Shown in pieces: positions 1-5,847 of a DNA stretch of 11,857 nucleotides. A model generated the notes under the pieces. That model did not search any database and was not told where the DNA came from. It saw only the letters and a program-made list of their open reading frames with translations. Position 1 is the stretch's first letter; every line of letters starts with the position of its first letter. The position numbers and the translations under genes are program-made. Where the stretch lies: positions 1-11,857 of the forward strand of contig JBILMZ010000100.1 of assembly GCA_044375275.1 (NCBI GenBank). Reading direction: 5' to 3'. Source of the DNA: SZUA-430 sp044375275 (GTDB lineage Bacteria; Pseudomonadota; Alphaproteobacteria; Micropepsales; Micropepsaceae).

Positions 1-217
1 CCTTTCCAACGGCAAGGCCGCGACGGTCGAGTTCACGACCTTCCCGATGTTCCATGAGCGCGAGAACAAGTACCAGTTCCTCGCCTTTGCGAAGCACCAG
101 TTTGCCGACAGCGTGCAGTCGGATGGCAAGGTGCACATCATGAAAGCCGCGGCCCTCAAGTGGCTTGATCTCGGCAAGGGCATGCCGGCGTTCGGCAAAA
201 GCAAAACGGCGGCCTGA
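1..217 (+). CDS. 3' end of an unidentified protein gene (partial)
   Basis: The reading frame is open from base 2 to the TGA at 215-217, giving 71 residues. The start lies outside the window. The tail is rich in Lys, Phe and Ala and ends in GKSKTAA. It has no membrane segment and no motif I can assign. Codon use matches the surrounding genes, and the frame is uninterrupted to the left edge, which supports a real gene. The last codons and the stop form the left arm and loop of a GC-rich hairpin (207-227) that acts as terminator for the convergent gene to the right. I do not recognise the family. Confidence 0.7.
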   Translation, partial: LSNGKAATVEFTTFPMFHERENKYQFLAFAKHQFADSVQSDGKVHIMKAAALKWLDLGKGMPAFGKSKTAA

Positions 218-227
218 GGGGCCGCCG
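194..227 (-). terminator. Rho-independent terminator of the 254-652 gene
   Basis: An 8-bp perfect GC stem (207-214 with 220-227, 5-nt loop) is followed on the minus strand by TTTTGCTTTTG, as a terminator of leftward transcription requires. The plus-strand side lacks a T tract. The hairpin contains the stop codon of the plus-strand gene ending at 217, so the two convergent transcripts overlap here. Confidence 0.7.
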
Positions 228-253
228 CTCAAAAATCCTGATACGGAAAGCGA

Positions 254-652
254 CTAGATCGTCGGCTTGAAGCGCGGAACCGGCTTGGTTGAAGCTGTCG
301 GCTTGCGGCCAGCGACCTGGGCTGATGGCTGTGTCTGCGGCAGCAGGATTTCGGGGCCACCCTGGCCATTCTTGCTGTGCGACGCGGAACCGTCGGTTCC
401 GTCGTGAAGATTGTCTTCGAGCTCGTTTTCGAGCTGGACCGACCGGACGTATGAACCCTGGCACTGGTTCATGTAACGGGTCTTGTTCATCCCGTTGGGA
501 ACAGTGCCGCTCTTGGCTTCGTCGTTGTAACGCTCGGTGCAGACCTTGCGAGCTTCATCCCACACAGATCCTGCTGACGCCGGCACGACGGATGCCAAGG
601 CGCAAGCGGCGGAAAACACGACTGAACTGAAAAAACGCATAGGGGTCACCAT
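254..652 (-). CDS. Small secreted protein with a cysteine pair, unknown function
   Basis: Predicted 132-residue exported protein. A signal peptide spans about residues 1-27 (hydrophobic core FFSSVVFSAACALASVV, then ASA before the likely cleavage site). The mature part has Cys38 and Cys64 bracketing a Tyr/Gly/Pro-containing stretch, C-x3-Y then G-x-V-P-N-G, and Y-x3-C. From memory this resembles short Cys-bracketed motifs common in alphaproteobacterial periplasmic proteins. The C-terminal half is polar, rich in Gly, Gln and Pro, and probably disordered. The frame extends upstream to 712, but a GGAGG at 656-660 and the signal peptide place the start at ATG 652 or, with better spacing, GTG 649. 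A minus-strand terminator follows at 194-227. It is probably transcribed alone. Confidence 0.75.
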   Translation of the reverse strand: MVTPMRFFSSVVFSAACALASVVPASAGSVWDEARKVCTERYNDEAKSGTVPNGMNKTRYMNQCQGSYVRSVQLENELEDNLHDGTDGSASHSKNGQGGPEILLPQTQPSAQVAGRKPTASTKPVPRFKPTI

Positions 653-760
653 TAGCCTCCGTGGGCTCGAAAGCAGGCGTCGAACAAGATCTGTCGGACG
701 CCTCAAAATCAAGCCATAAATTCAATTGACCATTGATTGGTTTCGTGATCCTCGGCCCTT

Positions 761-1477
761 TCAGGCTGCGACCGGCTCTTCTTTCTCCGGCTTGTCTTTC
801 GAGCGTCCGAAGCCCACCAGCAACGAGATGATGGCTAACACGGCCAACAAGACCACAAGCCATAGTGGGACGCCACCAATCGAGGCTTGCAAAAGCGCGC
901 CCGGATTCTTCAGCCACTCGGAAGGATTGTTCAGGATTGATGACGGTGGCGGCTCTGTGGATGGCGTCGCAGCCCGCGTTTCAGCAGCGGGCGGCGGCGT
1001 GATGGCGGTCGGGGGGGCCCCCGCGGCCGGCTCTGGAGATGGTGAAGACGCGTCGGCCGTCACTGTCGGCACAGCAGGCGCCGCGGGCGTGGCCGGGGTC
1101 GCTTTTTCGGCTGTTGCGGCCGGGGCGGGTTCCGCGACGGCCGTTTTGTTGACTTCGGGCGCAGCTTCAACGGCTGCAACCGGGTCCGGCGCGGCCACTT
1201 CGTCAGGGACGACGGCACTTGCCACGACCCTGCGGGCCGGCTTTGGCCTGGCGACGGGCGTCGCGGCAACCGGCACCGGATCGTCCGGCACTATGTCACT
1301 GCGCACCACAATCCGTTCGCGCGGGGCCGGCGGCGCCTGAACATCTGCTGCCGGCGGAGACGCATCCAGAGGCTTTGTCGTCGTCTGAACTGTTTCGCAC
1401 GCCAGCAGAGACAGAGACACCGCCAGGAGAAGAACGGATCTTGTTTTGTATCTTTGAATTGTCACGTCCCGACTCAC
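761..1477 (-). CDS. Pro/Ala-rich lipoprotein with a C-terminal transmembrane helix
   Basis: 238 residues from a GTG start. The N-terminus has a basic n-region, a hydrophobic run and a lipobox ending LSLLAC, so Cys27 should be lipidated. The +2 residue is Glu, not the Asp of the E. coli inner-membrane retention rule. Residues about 35-180 are a low-complexity Pro/Ala/Val/Thr linker. A short NPSEWLKNPGALLQ segment then precedes a clear membrane helix (about 203-223, VPLWLVVLLAVLAIISLLV) and a charged tail (RSKDKPEKEE). I know no named family with this design. The start is uncertain: GTG at 1465 would also give a good signal peptide, and no strong ribosome site favours either. The long open frame on the other strand (726-1340) is a low-complexity mirror of the linker. 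Confidence 0.75.
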   Translation of the reverse strand: MSRDVTIQRYKTRSVLLLAVSLSLLACETVQTTTKPLDASPPAADVQAPPAPRERIVVRSDIVPDDPVPVAATPVARPKPARRVVASAVVPDEVAAPDPVAAVEAAPEVNKTAVAEPAPAATAEKATPATPAAPAVPTVTADASSPSPEPAAGAPPTAITPPPAAETRAATPSTEPPPSSILNNPSEWLKNPGALLQASIGGVPLWLVVLLAVLAIISLLVGFGRSKDKPEKEEPVAA

Positions 1478-1610
1478 CCACTTACCATCAAGAATTCAAT
1501 CCTAGCCCCTGACCGCCTGCCATCGCCACAGACGAGCGAATGCAACACGGTGAAGCCACAACTTTCCGCTGGCAGGGTAAACCTTCGCAGATGCAACCAG
1601 GGCTGGCGCA

Positions 1611-1645
1611 AACGAAAACGGCAGGCTGCACGCGCAGCCTGCCGT
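1611..1645 (-). terminator. Rho-independent terminator after the chemoreceptor gene
   Basis: A perfect 12-bp stem (1618-1629 with 1634-1645) closes a 4-nt loop. On the minus strand it runs into TTTTCGTTTG. It lies 22 bases beyond the stop codon of the chemoreceptor gene and separates it from the lipoprotein gene downstream, so the two are unlikely to be one operon. Confidence 0.88.
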
Positions 1646-1667
1646 CGGGATGGGGAACTTCTTGCGT

Positions 1668-3197
1668 TCAGCCAGCGTGACGCATGGACCGGAGGAAACC
1701 GTCGATCTCGCGGCGCAGATTGTCCGAGTTGTCTGCGAGAACCGTGGAGACCTTGCGCAATTCGGTTGCCGCGTTATCCGCGTCCGACGCCGCCCGGGCC
1801 ACGTTGCCAACGGACTGGCTGACTTTCTGCGTGCCGGAGGCCGCCGTCGCCATGGAGCGGGCAATCTGCTCGGTGGCGCTGCCCTGCTGGCCAACAGCGG
1901 TCCTGATGGCCAGGGCGATCTGGTCCATTTCGGAAATGCGGTTGCTGATGGCGCGGATGGCGCCCACGGTCTGCATCGTTGCAGCCTGGCTTGACGAAAT
2001 CTGCGCGGAGATTTCCTCGGTGGCACGGGCCGTCTGGTTGGCGAGGTTCTTCACTTCGCTGGCGACGACGGCAAAGCCCTTGCCGGCCTCGCCTGCCCGC
2101 GCCGCCTCGATCGTGGCGTTGAGGGCCAGAAGGTTGGTCTGCGAGGCGATGTCGTTGATCATCTTCACGACCTCGCCAATCTTCTGGGATGCCTGGGCAA
2201 GACCCTGCACAGTCGTGTCGGTCTTCCTGGCGTCATCCACGGCTGCCGCCACGAGCTCGACGGAGCGTTCGACCTGACGACTGATTTCGCGGATGGACGC
2301 GGAGAGCTGCTCCGACGCGCTGGCCGCGGTCTGCACGCTGCCTGACGAGTGTTCGATGGCATAGGCCACCGCGCCTGTTTCCGTGCGGGCTGTTTCGGCG
2401 GCAATGGCCATCCTGTTCGCCGAACTGGAGACATCGGTACTGGACTGGACGACGGCTCCGACGATCTTGCCGACCGAGGTTTCAAAGCGGGTGGCCAACT
2501 CGGCCTGCAGTTGCTGCTCCTTTGTGCGCTGTTCGGCGCTCAGGCTTTCGAAAAGCCTGAATGTCTGGGCGGAGAAATAATGCGACAGAAACGCGATGAG
2601 CAGCGCCACAATCGTCGTGGCATACACGGCATAGTTCGAAGCGGTCATGTAAAGCTCGGCTTCTGCTGCTACCGACTTCTGGTACTCGTCCAACGCGTTG
2701 GTCATCGCTTCCATGCGATCTTCAACAACGGTGAACTGCGTTTGGAATGCGGGATACTTGGCGGCGTACTCTTCAGCAGAGGATACGGCTGCCTTTGCGG
2801 TCGCGAGTGTGGATTGGTGATAAGCCAGGACTGTTGGAAGCAGTTCCCCGATTTTCGCCTTTACTTCAGCAGGAAGCGGAAGTTCGAGGTTCTGTTTTAC
2901 AAGCGTCTCGAAGGTACTGCCGTGATCTTTCACATCAGCAAGGACGGCTTGCACCTTTGTGGCATCTCCGCCTTCCAGCGCGATCTGGCGTGCATAAAGC
3001 ACGTCTCCCCGCATCGCGTCGTGCATCATGTCTGAAGTGGTCTGATTGGATGAGGCGGTGCTTGCGACCGAAATGTGGTTGATCACGCCTTGCAGGGCGC
3101 CCATGCCCCAGATCGACGTGCCGCTGAGGACGACCACGCAACCTACGAAAGCGAGCGTAATGATCAAGCTGCGCGTCTTGATACTCAAGTTCTTCAT
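1668..3197 (-). CDS. Methyl-accepting chemotaxis protein, no evident HAMP domain
   Basis: 509 residues. TM1 is at about 11-30 and TM2 at about 190-208, enclosing a helical periplasmic sensor of about 155 residues that looks like a four-helix-bundle type. The cytoplasmic part is a long coiled coil. The conserved receptor tip (about 350-390) contains NLLALNATIEAARAGE and GFAVVASEVKNLA, which bind CheA/CheW and identify the family firmly. A HAMP linker, usually about 50 residues after TM2, is not visible: TM2 leads through about 30 charged residues straight into signalling-domain sequence. The C-terminus (FLRSMRHAG) has no CheR/CheB pentapeptide. The start is supported by GAGGT seven bases upstream. 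No che genes are nearby, so this is an orphan receptor feeding a chemosensory array encoded elsewhere. The ligand is unknown. Confidence 0.93.
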   Translation of the reverse strand: MKNLSIKTRSLIITLAFVGCVVVLSGTSIWGMGALQGVINHISVASTASSNQTTSDMMHDAMRGDVLYARQIALEGGDATKVQAVLADVKDHGSTFETLVKQNLELPLPAEVKAKIGELLPTVLAYHQSTLATAKAAVSSAEEYAAKYPAFQTQFTVVEDRMEAMTNALDEYQKSVAAEAELYMTASNYAVYATTIVALLIAFLSHYFSAQTFRLFESLSAEQRTKEQQLQAELATRFETSVGKIVGAVVQSSTDVSSSANRMAIAAETARTETGAVAYAIEHSSGSVQTAASASEQLSASIREISRQVERSVELVAAAVDDARKTDTTVQGLAQASQKIGEVVKMINDIASQTNLLALNATIEAARAGEAGKGFAVVASEVKNLANQTARATEEISAQISSSQAATMQTVGAIRAISNRISEMDQIALAIRTAVGQQGSATEQIARSMATAASGTQKVSQSVGNVARAASDADNAATELRKVSTVLADNSDNLRREIDGFLRSMRHAG

Positions 3198-3251
3198 CGG
3201 TGGACCTCATGGCAGAATCGGCGCGTCACTGCCTGAGTAGGCCCATGGTGG

Positions 3252-3266
3252 TAAATCACACCTTAA
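3252..3266. promoter_or_regulatory. Candidate CtrA box upstream of the chemoreceptor gene
   Basis: TAAA-N7-TTAA matches 7 of 8 defined bases of the alphaproteobacterial CtrA consensus TTAA-N7-TTAA. It lies 55-69 bases upstream of the chemoreceptor start. CtrA controls chemotaxis and motility genes in many alphaproteobacteria, so the location is sensible. It is a motif match only. Confidence 0.35.
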
Positions 3267-3504
3267 CGCTGACTGACGCTACGAACCTAACGGCTGGTTG
3301 GACAGCGATGTGATACCGGCGCGCCGCCAATCAGTGCGCGCCGTTTCCATTGAACCCGCGTTGCGCACAAAGGTTGCGAAGCGATCCACTGCCGCGCGCA
3401 GCGTTCTTGTTGGGACCTTTCCCTGCCTGGAAATCATGTGCTTGAATTTGATGCAAACCTGAACCGGCACACGACGTGCAGCGTGTCGTCGGGAACACCC
3501 GGAA

Positions 3505-3520
3505 CACGGTTGGAACCGTG
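3505..3520. repeat. Inverted repeat in the leader of the 3551 gene
   Basis: CACGGTT-GG-AACCGTG is a perfect 7-bp inverted repeat with a 2-bp centre, 31 bases before the start codon. It could be an operator for a dimeric regulator. As RNA its loop would be too tight unless the ends opened. It has no T tract, so it is not a terminator. Confidence 0.35.
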
Positions 3521-3550
3521 CCGAAAGGGGACACAGCAGGAGTTCTGCCC

Positions 3551-3931
3551 ATGCGCAACGTCTTTGCACTGACGATTTTTACAGGCCTCGCCCTGACCGG
3601 ATTGGCAAATGCAGCGCAGCCGTCAACGAATGACAAGGTTTCGGCGTGCCAAAAAGAAGCAAACGTTGGCTATGCCCTGGCCTGGCGCATGGAGCCATCA
3701 CTGAGGCCCAGCATCGAAGAACATCGCAAGCGCATGTCAGATGCATGTGCAGCGTTCGTGGCGGGCAAGTCCACCTCAACGGCGGCCCTGTTGCAGTGCC
3801 TCAGGGAGACGTCTTCCGGACCGGCGCATGCGCAGCGCGCCAGGAACCAGGACCATGCGCACATTGCGCGCCAGCGTGATCTCTGCAGGAAACTTTCCGG
3901 AACGGGCCGTTCCAACCCGCCGCAGCAATAG
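3551..3931 (+). CDS. Small secreted four-cysteine protein, unknown function
   Basis: 126 residues. A signal peptide covers about residues 1-22 (MRNVFALTIFTGLALTGLANA, ANA before the cleavage site). The mature protein is polar and probably helical, with Cys33, Cys66, Cys83 and Cys112 available for two disulfides in the periplasm. It has a His/Arg-rich region near 93-108 (AHAQRARNQDHAHIARQR). The frame is open upstream to 3476, but AGGAG eight bases before ATG 3551, together with the signal peptide, fixes the start. The gene is alone on its transcript: divergent from the chemoreceptor and closed by the terminator at 3951-3980. I do not recognise a family. Confidence 0.75.
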   Translation: MRNVFALTIFTGLALTGLANAAQPSTNDKVSACQKEANVGYALAWRMEPSLRPSIEEHRKRMSDACAAFVAGKSTSTAALLQCLRETSSGPAHAQRARNQDHAHIARQRDLCRKLSGTGRSNPPQQ

Positions 3932-3944
3932 AATCAAGGCCGGC

Positions 3945-3985
3945 AACAAAAAAAGCCAGACACACACGTGTCTGGCTTTTCCTGA
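3945..3985. terminator. Bidirectional Rho-independent terminator between convergent genes
   Basis: A perfect 13-bp stem (3951-3963 with 3968-3980, loop ACAC) ends in TTTT on the plus strand. On the minus strand it is followed by a run of T from the A tract at 3948-3954. It lies 19 bases after the stop of the 3551-3931 gene and 19 bases from the stop of the porin gene, so it can end both transcripts. Confidence 0.92.
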
Positions 3986-3999
3986 TTCATCAGTCCTGA

Positions 4000-5196
4000 T
4001 CAGTCGAGGGACCAACCCTTGTTGACCGACAAGCGCAGACCGAAGACGAACACGTCTTCCACGGTTCCATCAAGACCCGGGCTGATGACCCACTGGATGT
4101 CAGGCTGGATCGTGATGTTTTCAGTCAGGTTCGTGAAGTAGGTCAGTTCGATGTTGATCTCGTGATCTTCGGGATCGCCAATCGTGGACAGGAACTTGTC
4201 ACTGCCATTGGCCAGCATGAATCCCAGGCCGATCTGGTCTTCCGGCCAGGCGGGAATGAGACCCGTTGCAACCAGGGTCGCGCTGAAGAATGTGGATAGC
4301 GGGTTCACGTCCTCGTTTGCAACACCCAGTCGCACCGAGCCCGAAAGATTGAAACTGTCATCCGCCTCGGAGGACAGCAACCGCTCTTCAAGAGCGAGAT
4401 AAGCGCCATAGTTCGCATGCTCGCCAGAAGAATCGAGATCTGGCGCTTCTTCCGTGTAGGTCCAGGCACCAAACGACCAGAGGCGTCCGTCTCGCGCGAT
4501 TCCCGTTTCGGCGACGAGCAACAGGCCGTCATTTTCCTGCAGGTCGATCGTTGTCCGCTTCGGGTAATCCGGATTCCCCGGCACGCCATCCGCTATCGTG
4601 CCGCGGAGATAGATGTCGCCTTCGAACTGGTAGTTCACGCGTACGGCGAGACTTGTCACCGGCCACATTGACGGCCCATTGAGGCCAGATTGTGAGAAGT
4701 CCGATCCGCTGCCATGCCCCGAATTCAGGAACAGTGCCCGCACTTCACCCACGTCGAATTCGGATGCCACGTCGTAAAGGCCCAGCCTGATTGAACCCTT
4801 GCCTTCCGCGAAGGACTGGTCGATCCAGGCCTCGACAAGGCGAACGGCTTCAACGCCCGTCTCGATGTTTGAAATGCCGTTGAAATCCGCCGCGCGTTCG
4901 CTGACGCTGTTTCCGTTTGTGTAGAGCCCGTAGATGAAGGCCTGCGCCCCCTGCCATCCCGTCAGCCTCTCGAGATCGAGGGAAAGCTGGAGATCGAGAT
5001 CGTCGAGATAGACCAGATCCCGATCGGTACCGCCGGACGTCACGCTCCACAGGTCACCCGTGTAGGTGAGCGAGAGTGCGGCAGCAGGTGTTTCCTCGGC
5101 CGGCGCCTGCGCCGGCTCGGCTGACAAGGCAGGCGCTGTGCAGACCATGCCCACCATGGCTGCACAACCAATCCATGTCATCCAGAACCGGCGCAT
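4000..5196 (-). CDS. OprB-type carbohydrate-selective porin
   Basis: 398 residues. A signal peptide covers about residues 1-26 (ALSA then EPAQ). A Pro/Ala/Glu segment follows, then a beta-barrel-like sequence with alternating residues to the end. Family hallmarks of OprB (Pfam 04966) are visible. They are the early LDLERLTGWQGAQAFIYG region (about 74-90), EAWIDQSF and IRLGLYDVASEFDV (about 122-149), and LNSGHGSGSDFSQSGLNGPS then WPVTSLAVRVNY (about 157-189). OprB porins form outer-membrane channels for sugars and similar small solutes, but many alphaproteobacterial members have untested substrates. The last residues (KGWSLD) do not end in the usual aromatic residue. AGGGGG six bases before the ATG supports the start. 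It is probably monocistronic, ending at the shared terminator, with candidate CtrA boxes upstream. Confidence 0.88.
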   Translation of the reverse strand: MRRFWMTWIGCAAMVGMVCTAPALSAEPAQAPAEETPAAALSLTYTGDLWSVTSGGTDRDLVYLDDLDLQLSLDLERLTGWQGAQAFIYGLYTNGNSVSERAADFNGISNIETGVEAVRLVEAWIDQSFAEGKGSIRLGLYDVASEFDVGEVRALFLNSGHGSGSDFSQSGLNGPSMWPVTSLAVRVNYQFEGDIYLRGTIADGVPGNPDYPKRTTIDLQENDGLLLVAETGIARDGRLWSFGAWTYTEEAPDLDSSGEHANYGAYLALEERLLSSEADDSFNLSGSVRLGVANEDVNPLSTFFSATLVATGLIPAWPEDQIGLGFMLANGSDKFLSTIGDPEDHEINIELTYFTNLTENITIQPDIQWVISPGLDGTVEDVFVFGLRLSVNKGWSLD

Positions 5197-5222
5197 AGGA
5201 TGCCCCCTTGCAAATCACCGCG

Positions 5223-5237
5223 TTAACGTTGCGGTAA
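5223..5237. promoter_or_regulatory. Candidate CtrA box 1 upstream of the porin gene
   Basis: TTAA-N7-GTAA, a 7 of 8 match to TTAA-N7-TTAA, 27-41 bases before the porin start codon. The first half lies in a GTTAAC hexamer that recurs 42 bases away at 5264-5269. Confidence 0.35.
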
Positions 5238-5253
5238 GGTGGTGCCGGATTTA

Positions 5254-5269
5254 CTAACGAGGTGTTAAC
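5254..5269. promoter_or_regulatory. Candidate CtrA box 2 upstream of the porin gene
   Basis: CTAA-N7-TTAAC, a 7 of 8 match to TTAA-N7-TTAA with the following C often seen in such sites. It lies 58-73 bases before the porin start and 31 bases (about three helical turns) from box 1. The pair therefore sits on the same DNA face. Confidence 0.35.
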
Positions 5270-5299
5270 TCGGTGTGGGATCGGGGACACGGTGAAGGC

Positions 5300-5695
5300 T
5301 CAAGCGGCGATGCGCTTTGCGTTGAGGGCGGCTACCATTTGGTCAAGGGCCTCGTCGCGGCGGCGACGCACGGTGTCACGGTGCGCACCGATGATCTTGC
5401 CCGCGCGCGCTGGCCCCATGCCTCGCCCGCTTGTGAGCCATAGGGCGATCGCGAGATGAGGCTTGTCTTTCAGGGAGACGAACCAGCCAAAAACCTCGTG
5501 CATGCGGTCGATCGCCTGGGGCGATGCAGCCGCCAGTCTTGAGACAACGGCCCCTTCGAATTCTCCCTGGGCGACATCAGCAATCATCTCCGGCCAGCTG
5601 CTGATGTAGCCGCGAACCGTTTGCTCCGGCAGCCTCCTGAGCGTGTCACAGGCTTCCTTCAGGCGCTGGGCCACGCGCTCCCTGTTCCAGCTCAA
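5300..5695 (-). CDS. DUF6362-like helix-turn-helix protein
   Basis: 131 residues from a TTG start. The N-terminal part (about 5-40, RVAQRLKEACDTLRRLP then GYISSWPEM) and the middle (about 60-75, AIDRMHEVFGWFVSL) resemble the DUF6362 family as I remember it. These are small proteins of alphaproteobacteria and their phages. The C-terminal third (about 84-115) reads as a helix-turn-helix, with MGPARAGKIIGAHRDTVRRR as turn and recognition helix, so DNA binding is likely. The frame opens at GTG 5722 without a ribosome site. TTG 5693-5695 sits seven bases after a near-perfect GAAGGAGG (5703-5710) and overlaps the stop of the 25-codon ORF upstream in a TTGA junction. That implies coupled translation. 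Possible roles are a Cro-like or terminase-small-subunit-like DNA binder, both inference. Confidence 0.75.
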   Translation of the reverse strand: MSWNRERVAQRLKEACDTLRRLPEQTVRGYISSWPEMIADVAQGEFEGAVVSRLAAASPQAIDRMHEVFGWFVSLKDKPHLAIALWLTSGRGMGPARAGKIIGAHRDTVRRRRDEALDQMVAALNAKRIAA

Positions 5696-5769
5696 GGCAG
5701 CGCCTCCTTCTGCGACAGGCACCAGGGCAGCCTGATAGTCAGCTTATCTCTTTCTTGAATTTCCGCCAT
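5692..5769 (-). CDS. 25-residue ORF translationally coupled to the DUF6362-like gene
   Basis: It encodes MAEIQERDKLTIRLP followed by ten residues and TGA. The ATG at 5767-5769 is preceded at seven bases by AAAAGAGG, a good ribosome site. The stop overlaps the TTG start of the next gene (TTGA). The sequence RDKLTIRLP is the kind of N-terminal beta strand that opens ribbon-helix-helix (Arc/MetJ-type) repressors, but the helices are absent. It may be a truncated relic, a leader peptide that sets translation of the next gene, or a true small protein. The coding frame is supported by signals rather than by composition, since it is too short to judge. Confidence 0.5.
   Translation of the reverse strand: MAEIQERDKLTIRLPWCLSQKEALP
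5703..5710 (-). promoter_or_regulatory. Ribosome binding site deciding the TTG start at 5695
   Basis: GAAGGAGG on the minus strand, seven bases before TTG. It lies within the 25-codon ORF, so ribosomes terminating there can reinitiate. The alternative GTG at 5722 has no comparable site. Confidence 0.65.
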
Positions 5770-5795
5770 TTCGTGACCTCTTTTGGGCGTTCTTC

Positions 5796-5846
5796 TTGAC
5801 CGGCACTTATATTTACTTATATATTTGGAACGAAACAGGAATTCAA
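5796..5846. promoter_or_regulatory. Overlapping face-to-face divergent promoters sharing one -10
   Basis: Rightward: TTGACC (5796-5801), 16-bp spacer, TATATA (5818-5823), leading to the S24 repressor. Leftward: TTGAAT on the minus strand (5846-5841), 17-bp spacer, and the same self-complementary TATATA (5823-5818), leading to the 25-codon ORF and the DUF6362-like gene. If both work, RNA polymerase can occupy only one at a time. The rightward leader would be about 18 bases and the leftward about 42. A rightward TATATT at 18-bp spacing is an alternative. Confidence 0.55.
5805..5822. promoter_or_regulatory. Candidate repressor operator, ACTTATAT direct repeats
   Basis: ACTTATAT occurs at 5805-5812 and again at 5815-5822, exactly 10 bp apart, so on one face of the helix. 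The same stretch holds TATAT-N6-ATATA (5808-5823). It overlaps both -10 elements and is markedly more AT-rich than its surroundings. The natural ligand would be the S24 repressor encoded alongside. Confidence 0.45.
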
Positions 5847-5847
5847 T

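Larger units (their letters stand above)
3198..3550. other. Divergent intergenic region, no convincing gene
   Basis: This 353-base gap separates the chemoreceptor (-) and small secreted protein (+) starts. It holds the CtrA-like site at 3252-3266 and an 8-bp inverted repeat with an 11-nt loop (CGGCGCGC at 3317-3324 with 3336-3343). It also has a 5-bp repeat (3471-3475 with 3485-3489) and a 7-bp repeat (3505-3520). Short frames run through it, including a 53-codon minus-strand frame from 3437. None has a convincing ribosome site or recognisable protein, so I call no gene. Confidence 0.5.

Noticed and set aside
726..1340. A 204-codon Ala/Gly/Thr-rich frame on the plus strand
   Set aside because: It mirrors the Pro/Ala linker of the lipoprotein on the minus strand and has no ribosome site. 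The lipobox and membrane helix favour the minus-strand gene.
2349..3035. A 228-codon plus-strand frame
   Set aside because: It is antisense to the chemoreceptor, whose sensor and signalling sequence is unmistakable on the minus strand.
3279..3437. A minus-strand frame starting MISRQGKVPTR
   Set aside because: No ribosome site, no recognisable fold and no neighbour support. It probably arises by chance in the intergenic gap.
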